A DNA stretch of 64,000 nt from contig OZ244812.1 in the NCBI GenBank assembly GCA_965220205.1, positions 2,604,001 to 2,668,000 of the forward strand, written 5' to 3'. This DNA comes from G965220205 sp965220205. GTDB taxonomy: Bacteria > Chloroflexota > Dehalococcoidia > Lucifugimonadales > Australimonadaceae. This document shows positions 17,858 to 26,031 of the stretch, in pieces (position 1 is the stretch's first letter; the number at the start of each line of letters is the position of its first letter). A model generated the notes under the pieces. That model ran no database searches. It was not told where the DNA came from and was given only the letters and a program-made list of their open reading frames with translations. Position numbers and translations under genes: made by a program.

Positions 17858-18613
17858 CTAGGGCCAGGGTTGTGGCTTCTCTACGACCTGGTCAGCGGGA
17901 GGCGCCGAGATGTCGAACTCCTCGTTGTATCTGTCGTACGCGTGCGTGACTTCAGATGCGTAGCCCAGGCGGGAACCTACTGTCGGGAAGGCTCCTCGAA
18001 CGACGTATTTGACGAGCCGGTCGTCATCCACCGAACTCCAGATGTCCACTTCCTGATGTCCCGTCAGGAGCTGCAGCCTCAAGTCCTCGACCGAATCGTC
18101 GGTTACGCCTGCGAGCGCCGCGTCCGCCCACTGTTTCAAGTCCGTGACGCCTCGCTGACGCCGGAGCGTCTGGCCGTCCAGGGTCTCTGTTCCCAGGTCC
18201 TCGACGACGTACAGGAACTGGAGAGGCACCCTCGAGAGAGCGTCTGTCGATAGGGATTCGGGCCCGGTGCGGATCGCCACGTCCTCCTTCCGCCAGGTGG
18301 GTGGGTCCAGCGTCACGCTATGGTATTCCGCGCCCTCGTGGAGGATGAGTATCGATTCGCTCGTGAGCAGGCCTTCGCCGTCGAAGTACTGAATGTAGAC
18401 TCTCCACGGAAAGGACTGCTGTCTGACGATGCGCCTTTCGAACACGCTGCCGTCGTCGTTGACCCGCCGCTCGCTAATCGTCGTCTGAAACGAATGAATG
18501 CCGCCCGCGTTGTCGGCGTCCTGTTCCGACGGCGAACAAGAGATCACGCCAACTGCGGCGACGAGAGCGACCAGTGTTGCGGCTGGGCCGCGAACGCCAC
18601 GTACGCTCAGCAC
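17858..18613 (-). CDS. Putative lipoprotein of unknown function
   Basis: A 251-residue protein from the GTG at 18613, with GGAGG 5 nt upstream; a GTG at 18625 is also in frame. The N-terminus VLSVRGVRGPAATLVALVAA leads to a lipobox GVISC, so it should be exported and lipid-anchored. The mature part is rich in beta-type segments (SFPWRVYIQYFDGEGLL, RQRGVTDLKQWADAAL) and faintly resembles LppX/LolA-type lipoproteins, but I cannot assign a family. Its leader duplicates that of Rieske copy 2, so the two may be co-regulated. It lies between the IS and the class II aldolase. Confidence 0.75.
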   Translation of the reverse strand: MLSVRGVRGPAATLVALVAAVGVISCSPSEQDADNAGGIHSFQTTISERRVNDDGSVFERRIVRQQSFPWRVYIQYFDGEGLLTSESILILHEGAEYHSVTLDPPTWRKEDVAIRTGPESLSTDALSRVPLQFLYVVEDLGTETLDGQTLRRQRGVTDLKQWADAALAGVTDDSVEDLRLQLLTGHQEVDIWSSVDDDRLVKYVVRGAFPTVGSRLGYASEVTHAYDRYNEEFDISAPPADQVVEKPQPWP

Positions 18614-18697
18614 GGCGTCCTCCACGACGACGGGGAGAATGGACTCGCTCTGCCGTCCTGCGCTATCGATAGCACAGGCGCAGTATAGGCGCGCCTC
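18614..18697 (-). promoter_or_regulatory. Duplicated leader with -10-like element
   Basis: On the minus strand, GGCGCGCCTATACT (TATACT at 18682-18687), then GTCCATTCTCCCCGTCGTCG and GTGGAGGAC match the leader of Rieske copy 2 (15799-15870), with small indels between. It supplies both the ribosome site and probably the promoter of the lipoprotein gene. Confidence 0.5.
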
Positions 18698-18810
18698 AGT
18701 CAGCGGCGCAGGCGACCGACTTGTGATCGGCTGTGCGCCGGGGCGCCGGTGTTGGTAGAATCGCCCCGGACCGGACGGACGCGCGCCGCGAGGCGGGAAG
18801 AGAGGTCGCC

Positions 18811-19557
18811 GTGGGCGAGATCGACGTTCTCGAAAACGAGCTCAGGATTGCATCCACCATCCTGGAGTGGGAGATGGGCGACATCTGGGGGCACGTCGCG
18901 ACCCGGATTCCCGGCGAGGACGCCATCGCCGTCAAGATATTCAGGCCCTCGGAAGAGCCGGGCGTCCGCGACTGGTTCGTCCGGTACGACTACGACCTGA
19001 ACAAGCTCTCCGGCGTAGGCACCGTCCCCATGGAAGCGGCTATCTACTCCGAGGTGTTCAAGGCGCGTCCCGACGCCACCGCCGCCATGCACTCCCACGC
19101 CCCCATGTGCGTCGCGCTGAGCATGGCCAACAGGACCGTCGTCAGCATGCACCAGCAGTCGAAGCGCTTCGGCGAGGGCGTTCCCGTCTACCCCGACCCC
19201 ATCTTCATCATCGACCCCCAGGAGGGCGCGGACCTCGCCAAGGTCATGGGCGACGCCCCCGCGGTCATCATCCGGGGCCACGGCATCGTCACCGTCGGCA
19301 AGACCATCGACGAAGCGACCATGACGGCGCTCTACATCGAGCGGACAGCGAAGATGCTCGCCGTCTCCTACCTGATGGGCTTCGAGGGTCCGACGCCTGA
19401 CTTCATCGCGTCCATGCAGGCGACCGCCGAGAAGATGGCGGCGCGGGGCGCGGAACTCGGCAGGGGCGACCGGCCGGCGTCCGCTCACTCGGCCGAATGG
19501 AACTACTACGCCGACAAGATCCACCGCGGCGAACCCTGGAACCGCGGCTGGGTCTAA
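18811..19557 (+). CDS. Class II aldolase/adducin family protein, copy 1
   Basis: A 248-residue protein from a GTG at 18811. The zinc-site histidines appear in AAMHSHAPMCVAL and in IIRGHGIVTVG, as in L-fuculose-1-phosphate aldolase, RhaD and related decarboxylases such as 3,4-dihydroxyphthalate 2-decarboxylase. The family cleaves C-C bonds through an enediolate held by zinc. TAGAAT at about 18756 is a plausible -10. The gene is monocistronic and divergent from the lipoprotein. A paralogue is at 48116. An aromatic-acid decarboxylase role would fit the window but is inference. Confidence 0.85.
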   Translation: MGEIDVLENELRIASTILEWEMGDIWGHVATRIPGEDAIAVKIFRPSEEPGVRDWFVRYDYDLNKLSGVGTVPMEAAIYSEVFKARPDATAAMHSHAPMCVALSMANRTVVSMHQQSKRFGEGVPVYPDPIFIIDPQEGADLAKVMGDAPAVIIRGHGIVTVGKTIDEATMTALYIERTAKMLAVSYLMGFEGPTPDFIASMQATAEKMAARGAELGRGDRPASAHSAEWNYYADKIHRGEPWNRGWV

Positions 19558-19794
19558 CCCCGGCGCCAGCCCTCCGCTGGCCCTGAGCCCGTCGAAGGGT
19601 CCCCCTCCCGTCATTCTCGTGCTTGACACGGGAACCCACGCCCCCACGCGGACGGCCCTCGCCGCGCGACATCCGCCTCTCCCCTCCGTCTGGCCTCCTC
19701 CCCCTTTGGGGGAGGATTGAGGTGGGGGAACCACATCGGAGCCCACGAACGGACTTGGCTGCTTCCCCGAACCCGGCGGCTCCTCCCCGACCAA
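19558..19794. repeat. Cluster of intergenic repeats
   Basis: No gene is supported here. The stretch holds the CCTGAGCCCGTCGAAGG motif, a palindromic TCGTGCTTGACACGGGAA unit whose relative lies near 17480-17505, and CCTCCCCCTTTGGGGGAGGA near 19690-19712, which can fold into a hairpin. Any of these could terminate the convergent aldolase and propeller genes. Confidence 0.45.
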
Positions 19795-21057
19795 TCACCC
19801 GCGATTCGCGGCCGCCGGGCCATAGGGACCCTCAACAACTATCGTTCGCTTGTCCGATCCGTCCACCGCCATGGTGTACACCAGGCCATCCCGGTGACTT
19901 CCGATGCGGTCGTCGACGACTGCGACCCTGCTTCCGTCTGGAGACCAGGCTATGCGTGGCCTCCACTCCATCTTCGCAATCTCCGTGAGGCCCGAGCCGT
20001 CCGTCAACACCTGATAGAGCGCGTATGTGTTGTCTCCCATGAATGCAGTGAACCGCAACGCCGTCCCGTCCGGGGTCCAAGATAGGTTGTCTAGGTATAT
20101 CGACTCTCCGCTCTCTCTAGCTAAGCGAATCACCTCCTTCGATTCGCGTCCGGGCGTGGAGTCGGGTCCGATCATGGGGTCGGATCTGACCATATAGATT
20201 GTTTCGGATCGCATCGGCCAGTCCGGGATAGGTTCTCTGTGGCTGAACGCAAGCCATTGACCGTCCGGCGACCAGGCGGGATCGGTTTTGGTGAGTCCCA
20301 GAGTGAACAGGCGTTGATACGGTACCAAACGGTCGCTAGCCACCGTGTACGTGTGCAGCAGGTAGTCACTACGGAAGGCCAGGTGAGCGCCGTCGGGCGA
20401 CCACAACGGGCGGTACGGCAAGACGGACGTCTGATGGGGACCCACCTCTCCCACATTAGAACCGTCCGCGTCCATGATGAAAACCCGGAAGCCGCGGTCG
20501 CCACGGTTGGACACGAAAGCGATCCGTGTGCCGTTTGGAGACCATGCTGGGGCCAAGTCATTGGCGTCGGACTCGGTTAGCCTGCGATAGCCCGATCCGT
20601 CCAACTCCGCCCTCGCTATCTGCAAGTCCCCTCCCCTATCCCGAAGGGTGGCGTAGACAATCTGCGAAGTGACCGGATTCACGTGGGGTGCGACATCGTA
20701 CGCCAACCTTGCATCGGGATCCTGCGGCGCGTCCTCCGGTATCCACGTTCTAAGCTGAGTTCCTTCTGCATCCACAATATAGATGCTGTCTACGTCCCTG
20801 AATCCATATCTGCGCGAGTAGCCGAACACAATGGCTGTGCCGTCGCTTGTCCAGTTTGGCTCGTATAGTTCTCGCGCGGCGTTGGGCACTAACAACCTAA
20901 TGTCCGCTGGCTCAAGCGGAACCGCAAGCCACTCGTCTATCTCGTCGCCATACACAGTCACGAGAAGCGCGACGAGCGCCACCGGAACGAACACCACCCC
21001 CATGAAACATATTGCCATTCTCATCATGGTTGTGCGGCTTGTCCCGTTCATGGTCAT
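19795..21057 (-). CDS. Membrane-anchored TolB-like PD40 beta-propeller protein
   Basis: A 420-residue protein. One N-terminal membrane segment (about residues 13-34, ICFMGVVFVPVALVALLV) is followed by repeated PD40/WD40-like blades with the signature SPDG or SPNGTRIAF(V/S) and DADGSN, for example LAPAWSPNGTRIAFVSNR and PLWSPDGAHLAFRSD. It should lie outside the membrane and bind a ligand or partner. There is no TonB/Pal system nearby, so a TolB role is unlikely. It appears monocistronic. Its base composition is somewhat lower in GC than the catabolic genes. Confidence 0.82.
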   Translation of the reverse strand: MTMNGTSRTTMMRMAICFMGVVFVPVALVALLVTVYGDEIDEWLAVPLEPADIRLLVPNAARELYEPNWTSDGTAIVFGYSRRYGFRDVDSIYIVDAEGTQLRTWIPEDAPQDPDARLAYDVAPHVNPVTSQIVYATLRDRGGDLQIARAELDGSGYRRLTESDANDLAPAWSPNGTRIAFVSNRGDRGFRVFIMDADGSNVGEVGPHQTSVLPYRPLWSPDGAHLAFRSDYLLHTYTVASDRLVPYQRLFTLGLTKTDPAWSPDGQWLAFSHREPIPDWPMRSETIYMVRSDPMIGPDSTPGRESKEVIRLARESGESIYLDNLSWTPDGTALRFTAFMGDNTYALYQVLTDGSGLTEIAKMEWRPRIAWSPDGSRVAVVDDRIGSHRDGLVYTMAVDGSDKRTIVVEGPYGPAAANRG

Positions 21058-21365
21058 CGGTCAACGTGGTCGAGAATCGTTGATATCTTCACGTCATAGA
21101 CCTCGCTGATCGCGGAGTGGAGTATAGGTAAGTTGCACGGTCAATCACACCCCGCGAGTGCCTGCGCCTATGGGGTTCGCTGTCACAGACGCACGGCCGG
21201 CGCACGTGGATGCCTGGGTCCGATCGCTTCCCAGGCCTCCTCCCCCAGGCGTGCGAGGAGATTCCGGCCCTCACCGCGACATCCGCCGCTTCCCCCAAAC
21301 ACCCCCACCCCTTAGCCTGTCCTGAGCCCATCGGTCCCGCCAGCGACCGGCAAGCCGTCGGCCAG

Positions 21366-21515
21366 ATTTACGAGTAAATGTCGCAAAATGTCGCAGAATG
21401 TCGCACTTTTTCATACCTCCACTCGGAGAATGCCCCACTTTACGAGTAAAAAACCTCACGTTTTTGGCCAAAACCCGGCCGTTTTGCCCCATTCCCGTTC
21501 GTTTCCGCGTCCGCG
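21366..21515 (+). repeat. Iteron-containing dispersed repeat, copy R2
   Basis: Positions 21366-21407 are identical to R1 (inverted). The sequence shows ATTTACGAGTAAAT, three (A/G)AATGTCGCA iterons in register at 10 bp, then CCACTCGG...TTTACGAGTAAA and AAACCTCACGTTTTTGG. A small frame starts MSHFFIPPLGECPTLRVKNL. The rest of 21058-21690 has a degenerate CTGAGCCCATCGG motif and GC-rich spacer, with no gene I can support. Confidence 0.8.
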
Positions 21516-21691
21516 AGTCGTCTGGGCGGCAAGCCCTGGTATGGAATCGGGCCACGGCTTCGGGCGCCGCCTCCGTCATTGCTTCGAAAATCCTCTCCAC
21601 CGTCCGCGGGGGAGAGTTAGAGAGGGGCGCGCCCCGCCCGCCCCCGAGCGCCTGGTCCTCCTGGCCCCCGTCGCTCACGGGTATCCCCCTT

Positions 21692-21720
21692 TTGCTATCG
21701 CGCCCGGCGGCGCGTATATT
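21692..21720 (+). promoter_or_regulatory. Putative sigma-70-type promoter of Rieske copy 3
   Basis: TTGCTA (21692-21697), a 17-nt spacer and TATATT (21715-21720) form a good promoter 70 nt upstream of the ATG at 21790. Confidence 0.55.
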
Positions 21721-21733
21721 CGCGGCGACAGGG

Positions 21734-21758
21734 CCGTTTCCCCCGCACGGGGAAACGG
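21734..21758 (+). promoter_or_regulatory. Perfect 10-bp leader hairpin
   Basis: CCGTTTCCCC-CGCAC-GGGGAAACGG lies in the predicted 5' leader of Rieske copy 3, about 14 nt after the -10 box and 31 nt before the start. It is not followed by a T-run, so it is more likely an operator or mRNA structure than a terminator. Confidence 0.45.
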
Positions 21759-21789
21759 ACAACCGCACGCGCGAAGCGGAGGACCATCG

Positions 21790-23007
21790 ATGGAAACCAA
21801 GGAGATGAACGACTTCATGACGCTGGTCGGCCCCGGCCAGCCTGCGGGCGACCTGCTCCGCAGGTACTGGATGCCCGTCGCCGTCGCGCAGGAGCTCACG
21901 GACGAGAACCCCACGAAGTTCGTCCGCCTCCTCGGCGAGGACCTCGTCCTCTTCAAGGACAAGTCCGGCCGCGTCGGCCTGCTCGCCGACCACTGCTCCC
22001 ACCGCAGCGCGTCGCTCGTCTATGGGCGCGTCGAGGAACGCGGCATCGCCTGCGCCTATCACGGCTGGCTCTACGACTGCGAGGGCAACATCCTCGAGAC
22101 CCCGCCCGAGCGCAACGACGCCATCATGCGCTCCGTCAAGCAGAAGGCGTACCCCGTGCAGAAGATCGTCGGCCTCTACTGGGCGTACCTCGGCGGCGGC
22201 GAGCCGCCCGTCATCCCCAAGTACGACGTCTGGGAGCGCAGGGACGGGCGCCGCCGCATCAGCGTCCAGCCTCGGCTCGACTGCAACTGGCTCGTCGCCA
22301 TGGAGAACTCCATGGACTCCGCGCACACGCAGATCCTCCACCAGGGCCGCCGGGCGCTCAACACCACGAGAGGCCTCATCGACGAGGTCCAGCTGTACGA
22401 CTTCTACCTCGTCGAGCACGGGCTCATGAAGAAGCGCGTCTGGAAGGACGGCACGGTGGACGAGCATCCCGTCCTCTTCCCCAACATCCTCCGGCACGCC
22501 CGGGAGACCCAGATACGCGTCCCCGTCGACGACACCCACACCCAGATCTACATGGTGGACTTCTACCCTACCCCCGACGGCAGCCTCGTCGACGATGATG
22601 AGCCCGAGGTCGAGTACACGCGCCCGTTCAAGGACCCTCCCGAGGCGCTGCATCCCTTCACGCGCTTCACCCTCCGGCCCGACTGGCTCAAGAGCCACAA
22701 CGCCCAGCCCGAGGACCACATGGCGTGGGAGACCCAGGGGCCCATCGCCGACCGCACCCTCGAGCACCTGAGCTACTCCGACAAGGGCATCGCGCTCTAC
22801 CGGAAGGTTCTCAAGGAGAACATCGTGAAGGTCCAGGCCGGGTTGGACCCCATGGCGGTCGTCCGAGACCCCGACCACGAGATGATCGACACCAACCTCG
22901 GCCAGTCGCTCGAGCTGATCGCACGGCCGGCCCGGCCGCGCAGGACGGAGCCGGCCGCCATCTCCGCCGTCGGCCCGTTCGAGTGGGACGAGCCTACTCA
23001 GCAGTAG
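21790..23007 (+). CDS. Rieske aromatic oxygenase alpha subunit, copy 3
   Basis: A 405-residue protein from the ATG at 21790 (GGAGG upstream); longer in-frame starts lack family similarity. Rieske ligands are C69-x-H71 and C88-x2-H91, and the iron site is D176, H179, H184 in MENSMDSAHTQILH. With copies 7 and 8 it forms a subgroup sharing HRSASLVYGRVEERGIACAY and LETPPERNDAIMRSVK. In that pair, as here, a bicupin gene is adjacent; here a serine protease gene separates them. It has its own promoter and leader hairpin. The reductase partner is not in the window. Confidence 0.92.
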   Translation: METKEMNDFMTLVGPGQPAGDLLRRYWMPVAVAQELTDENPTKFVRLLGEDLVLFKDKSGRVGLLADHCSHRSASLVYGRVEERGIACAYHGWLYDCEGNILETPPERNDAIMRSVKQKAYPVQKIVGLYWAYLGGGEPPVIPKYDVWERRDGRRRISVQPRLDCNWLVAMENSMDSAHTQILHQGRRALNTTRGLIDEVQLYDFYLVEHGLMKKRVWKDGTVDEHPVLFPNILRHARETQIRVPVDDTHTQIYMVDFYPTPDGSLVDDDEPEVEYTRPFKDPPEALHPFTRFTLRPDWLKSHNAQPEDHMAWETQGPIADRTLEHLSYSDKGIALYRKVLKENIVKVQAGLDPMAVVRDPDHEMIDTNLGQSLELIARPARPRRTEPAAISAVGPFEWDEPTQQ

Positions 23008-23008
23008 C

Positions 23009-23042
23009 GTGTCCGACGAGATCGGGACTCTGGCGAACATAG
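23009..23042 (+). repeat. Duplicate of the 5' end of the bicupin gene at 24840
   Basis: TGTCCGACGAGAT-C-GGGACTCTG-G-CGAAC matches positions 24841-24869 with two substitutions and encodes MSDEIGTLANI, where the bicupin has MSDEIGTLPNV. It follows the Rieske stop by 1 nt. The two copies are direct repeats flanking the serine protease gene. The remaining 23043-23253 has no supported gene. Confidence 0.75.
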
Positions 23043-23253
23043 CTCGCCCCGATGCGCGGCTGCGGCGCTTGCCGCCGAAGCTAGGACAATGGTTCGGTGA
23101 GGTAAGAAGGCGGCGTGCGGGGCCGACCATCGTCGGAATGGAAGAGCGGGACTGGCACATTGGGGAAGCGGGACATAGATGGTACGTTCCCATGGGCTCA
23201 GCAGTTCCGGAAATCCGCGAGCCTGATTCTACAGCGGGCACGCAGGAACCGGA

Positions 23254-24792
23254 ATGAGAGTACGAAACGGAGAACTCAACTTGAACAGACGAGCGGTCAG
23301 CAGACTCATTCTAGGCCTAGCTAGCGCAGCTATTGTTAGCTGTTCTACTAGTGAGCCGACGCCCATTCCAACATCGCCGCCTGATCCGACGCCTACTGTT
23401 ACGCCGGCGCCTACCCCTACTCCTTTGCCAACTGCTACACCTGTGCCCACCGCTATCCCGGCCCCTACAGCCACGCCCGTACCAACGCCAACGGCCACGC
23501 CCGTACCAACGCCAACGGCCACGCCCGTACCAACGCCAACGGCTACGCCCGTACCAACGCCAACGGCTACGCCCGTACCAACGCTGACGCCTACGCCCGT
23601 ACCGACGCCAACGCCAACCGCGACGCCGACCCCAACCCCAATGCCGACCCCAACCCCAACGCCGACCCCTACGCCTACGCCGTCTATAGCTGACATCATC
23701 GCTGTAAGAAGCCAGAGCGTGGTCAGGATAGAAGCAGAGAAATCCGGCGGCTCAGGTGTAGTGATTGGAGCAGAGGGGCTGATACTAACGGCCTATCATG
23801 TTGTTCAAGGCGCGAGTGAAATCAAGGTCATACTGCCCAATGGACAAACAGAGGCAGGCACAATGCTCGGCAAAGACATAGGCCGCGATTTAGCGGTTGT
23901 TCAAATCGCACGAACTGGCTTGACAGTTGTGCCATTTGCCACGGCCAGCAGTCTACAAGTCGGCCAACCCGTGATCAAACTCGGCTATGGTGCTGGCCAG
24001 CGAGGTCTGCCAGCTGCAACGATGGGTGTGATATCAGCTATCCTTGAGCCAACAAGAATGAGTCCTGCGTTGCTGCAAGTGGATAGCGCACTCAACCCTG
24101 GTGATTCAGGTGGGCCACTGCTAACACGAGATGGCGACATTGCAGCTATTGCTACAGCTAAACTTGTTGCTACAGCAATCGAGGGCGTAGGTTACGGCAG
24201 CATAGTGTCGGACGCTGTAACAACAGCTGCCATGATAGCAGGCGATACGGTTTGCCAGCCTGCTCCTGAGCTGGTTGACTTGGAATCAAAGGCCGTCACA
24301 TATCGTCAGAATGTGTGGGGGTGGTATGTCCAAAAGCCAAATCTCTACAGCACTGTGAACGATAGAGAGAGTGGCGAATACACACTGTTTTACCTAGGCG
24401 GCGAGTACTCGTACCCGGCTAATGTTCGGTCGCGTTGGCCTATCGATGTGCTGGTTTATAACCCCTACACCAAAGGCAGGTATCCAAGTGCACAAAGTCT
24501 GACTAACGCTTTCCTGGCAAGCTTTGATAGCGACTACTACGAGATTAGGACGATACGTAGCCTCCGAGAGGTCTGCCGCGGTGATGAGATTGCCTGGGAG
24601 TTAGACTTCACGCTCGTACGTACCAGATTGGGCGAATGGGTTGAGCGCAATAGAATCATGATAGTCGACGGCGGCTCTCTATGGTATATCATCCAAGTGT
24701 CAGCCTGGCCGGACCGCTTCGACTTTAGGCAAAACGAAACCGACACATTCCTATACACGTTTAGATTTGACAGAACGCCACTGCTCCCATAG
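23254..24792 (+). CDS. Trypsin-like (HtrA/S1C-type) serine protease lipoprotein with Thr-Pro linker
   Basis: A 512-residue protein from the ATG at 23254; a TTG at 23281 with GGAG upstream gives a tighter signal peptide (NRRAVSRLILGLASAAIVSC, lipobox AIVSC). A Thr/Pro/Val linker spans about residues 35-145, then a chymotrypsin-fold protease domain with triad H182 (TAYHVV), D212 (GRDLAVVQ) and S285 (NPGDSGGP). There is no PDZ domain; a domain of about 180 residues of unknown type follows. It should act outside the membrane on misfolded or surface proteins. Base composition is visibly lower in GC than in the neighbours, and the gene sits between two copies of a cupin 5' end, which suggests acquisition. 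Confidence 0.87.
   Translation: MRVRNGELNLNRRAVSRLILGLASAAIVSCSTSEPTPIPTSPPDPTPTVTPAPTPTPLPTATPVPTAIPAPTATPVPTPTATPVPTPTATPVPTPTATPVPTPTATPVPTLTPTPVPTPTPTATPTPTPMPTPTPTPTPTPTPSIADIIAVRSQSVVRIEAEKSGGSGVVIGAEGLILTAYHVVQGASEIKVILPNGQTEAGTMLGKDIGRDLAVVQIARTGLTVVPFATASSLQVGQPVIKLGYGAGQRGLPAATMGVISAILEPTRMSPALLQVDSALNPGDSGGPLLTRDGDIAAIATAKLVATAIEGVGYGSIVSDAVTTAAMIAGDTVCQPAPELVDLESKAVTYRQNVWGWYVQKPNLYSTVNDRESGEYTLFYLGGEYSYPANVRSRWPIDVLVYNPYTKGRYPSAQSLTNAFLASFDSDYYEIRTIRSLREVCRGDEIAWELDFTLVRTRLGEWVERNRIMIVDGGSLWYIIQVSAWPDRFDFRQNETDTFLYTFRFDRTPLLP
23473..23616 (+). repeat. 24-bp tandem minisatellite in the protease linker
   Basis: Six consecutive 24-bp units, ACGCCCGTACCAACGCCAAC-GGC(C/T) and variants, encode TPVPTPTA repeats. 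The first four are nearly identical and the last two diverged. Copy number probably varies by slippage and would change linker length in frame. Confidence 0.85.
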
Positions 24793-24839
24793 CCTGCGCG
24801 GCGCGCCAAAGAGACGAAACGAGAAGGGAGAAACACGTC

Positions 24840-26006
24840 ATGTCCGACGAGATTGGGACTCTGCCGAACGTGGTGAAGATTGACCCCTATCAGGACTGGC
24901 AGGCCGACGAGGGCGTTCGCGTCGTCGAGAGGATGTACTGCCCGGACGTGAGCGCCGTGGAGCTCGCTCCCTGGCCACGTAAGGGCTGCGACGGCGCCGT
25001 CCTCAACTTCGACGGGTTCAAGGCGAATCCGCTGGGCAACGACATCCACCTCATTGAGATGGCGCCCGGCAAGTCGTCGAACCCCGAACGCCACATGTAC
25101 GAAGAGATCGTCTACGTCCACTCAGGCCGCGGCGCGACCTCCATCTGGAACGACGAGAAGAACAAGCAGTCGTTCGAGTGGGGCCCGGGCAGCCTGTTCG
25201 CCATTCCGCTGAACGCCAACTTCCAGCACTTCAACGGCAGCGGCAACGAGCCCGCCCGCCTGTTGGGGCTGACGACCGCCGCCGCCGTCCTGCGCCAGTT
25301 CCACTGGAACGAGGAGTTCATCTACAACTGCCCCGTCGCCTTCTCCGATAGGTACGGCGACGACTCGAACTACTACAACGCCGAGGGCGTCATGTGGCGG
25401 AACCGCAACAACCACATCTGGGAGTCCAACTTCGTCCCCGACGCCGCCGGCATGAAGCTGTTCGAGTGGAAGGAGCGGGGCGGCGGCGGGCGCAACGTCA
25501 TGCTCCAGATGGGGGAGGGCAACCTCGTCGCGCACATCTCGCAGTTCCAGTCGGGCACCTACAAGAAGGCGCACCGGCACGGCGCCGGGGCCTACCTGTA
25601 CATCCTCGGCGGCTCGGGCTTCTCATTGGTCTGGCCCGAGGGAGGCGACCGCATCAAGGCCGATTGGAAGACCGGCAGCATCTTCATGGCGGGCGCGGGC
25701 GGCGGCGAGTGGTTCCACCAGCACTTCAACAGCGGCGTCGATCCGGCGCGCTACCTCGCCCTCCGCGGCGGACACTACGGCTCGTTCAAGTACGGCTCGA
25801 CCACCCGCGCCGAGTGGCGCGCCGCCGACGTCAGCGTCAAGGACGGCGGGATGCAGCTCGAGTACGAGGACGAAAACCCCGAGGTGCACCACATCTTCGA
25901 AGAGGAGCTCGCAGTCCACGGCGCGACGTGCCGCATGAAAGCGCTGTCGCCCTTCTGCCAGGGCGAGGTCGGCCCCACGAACGAGGGGGAGTGGGGCGAC
26001 GACTAG
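24840..26006 (+). CDS. Bicupin domain protein, copy 2
   Basis: A 388-residue protein with GGGAG before the ATG. The first barrel keeps a His and the conserved Glu (ERHMYEEIVYVHSG), and the second has KKAHRHGAGAY and a late His in WFHQHFN, so this copy may bind metal in both barrels, unlike copies 1 and 3. Its nearest functional neighbour is Rieske copy 3, from which it is separated by the protease gene; the convergent Pht5-like gene ends 25 nt away. Candidate roles are ring cleavage or hydrolysis of a Rieske product. The function is unassigned. Confidence 0.84.
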   Translation: MSDEIGTLPNVVKIDPYQDWQADEGVRVVERMYCPDVSAVELAPWPRKGCDGAVLNFDGFKANPLGNDIHLIEMAPGKSSNPERHMYEEIVYVHSGRGATSIWNDEKNKQSFEWGPGSLFAIPLNANFQHFNGSGNEPARLLGLTTAAAVLRQFHWNEEFIYNCPVAFSDRYGDDSNYYNAEGVMWRNRNNHIWESNFVPDAAGMKLFEWKERGGGGRNVMLQMGEGNLVAHISQFQSGTYKKAHRHGAGAYLYILGGSGFSLVWPEGGDRIKADWKTGSIFMAGAGGGEWFHQHFNSGVDPARYLALRGGHYGSFKYGSTTRAEWRAADVSVKDGGMQLEYEDENPEVHHIFEEELAVHGATCRMKALSPFCQGEVGPTNEGEWGDD

Positions 26007-26031
26007 CCCGCCCCCCGTCGCGCGGCAGCGG

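Noticed and set aside
17633..18253. Plus-strand frame of 206 codons
   Set aside because: Overlaps the lipoprotein gene on the other strand, which has a lipobox and ribosome site; this frame has neither.
21734..21758. GTTTCCCC-type palindrome resembling a CRISPR repeat unit
   Set aside because: Only one copy exists, with no spacers or cas genes nearby; treated as a leader hairpin.
23229..23699. Minus-strand frame rich in Gly-Val repeats
   Set aside because: It is the complement of the Thr-Pro linker of the serine protease and has no independent support.
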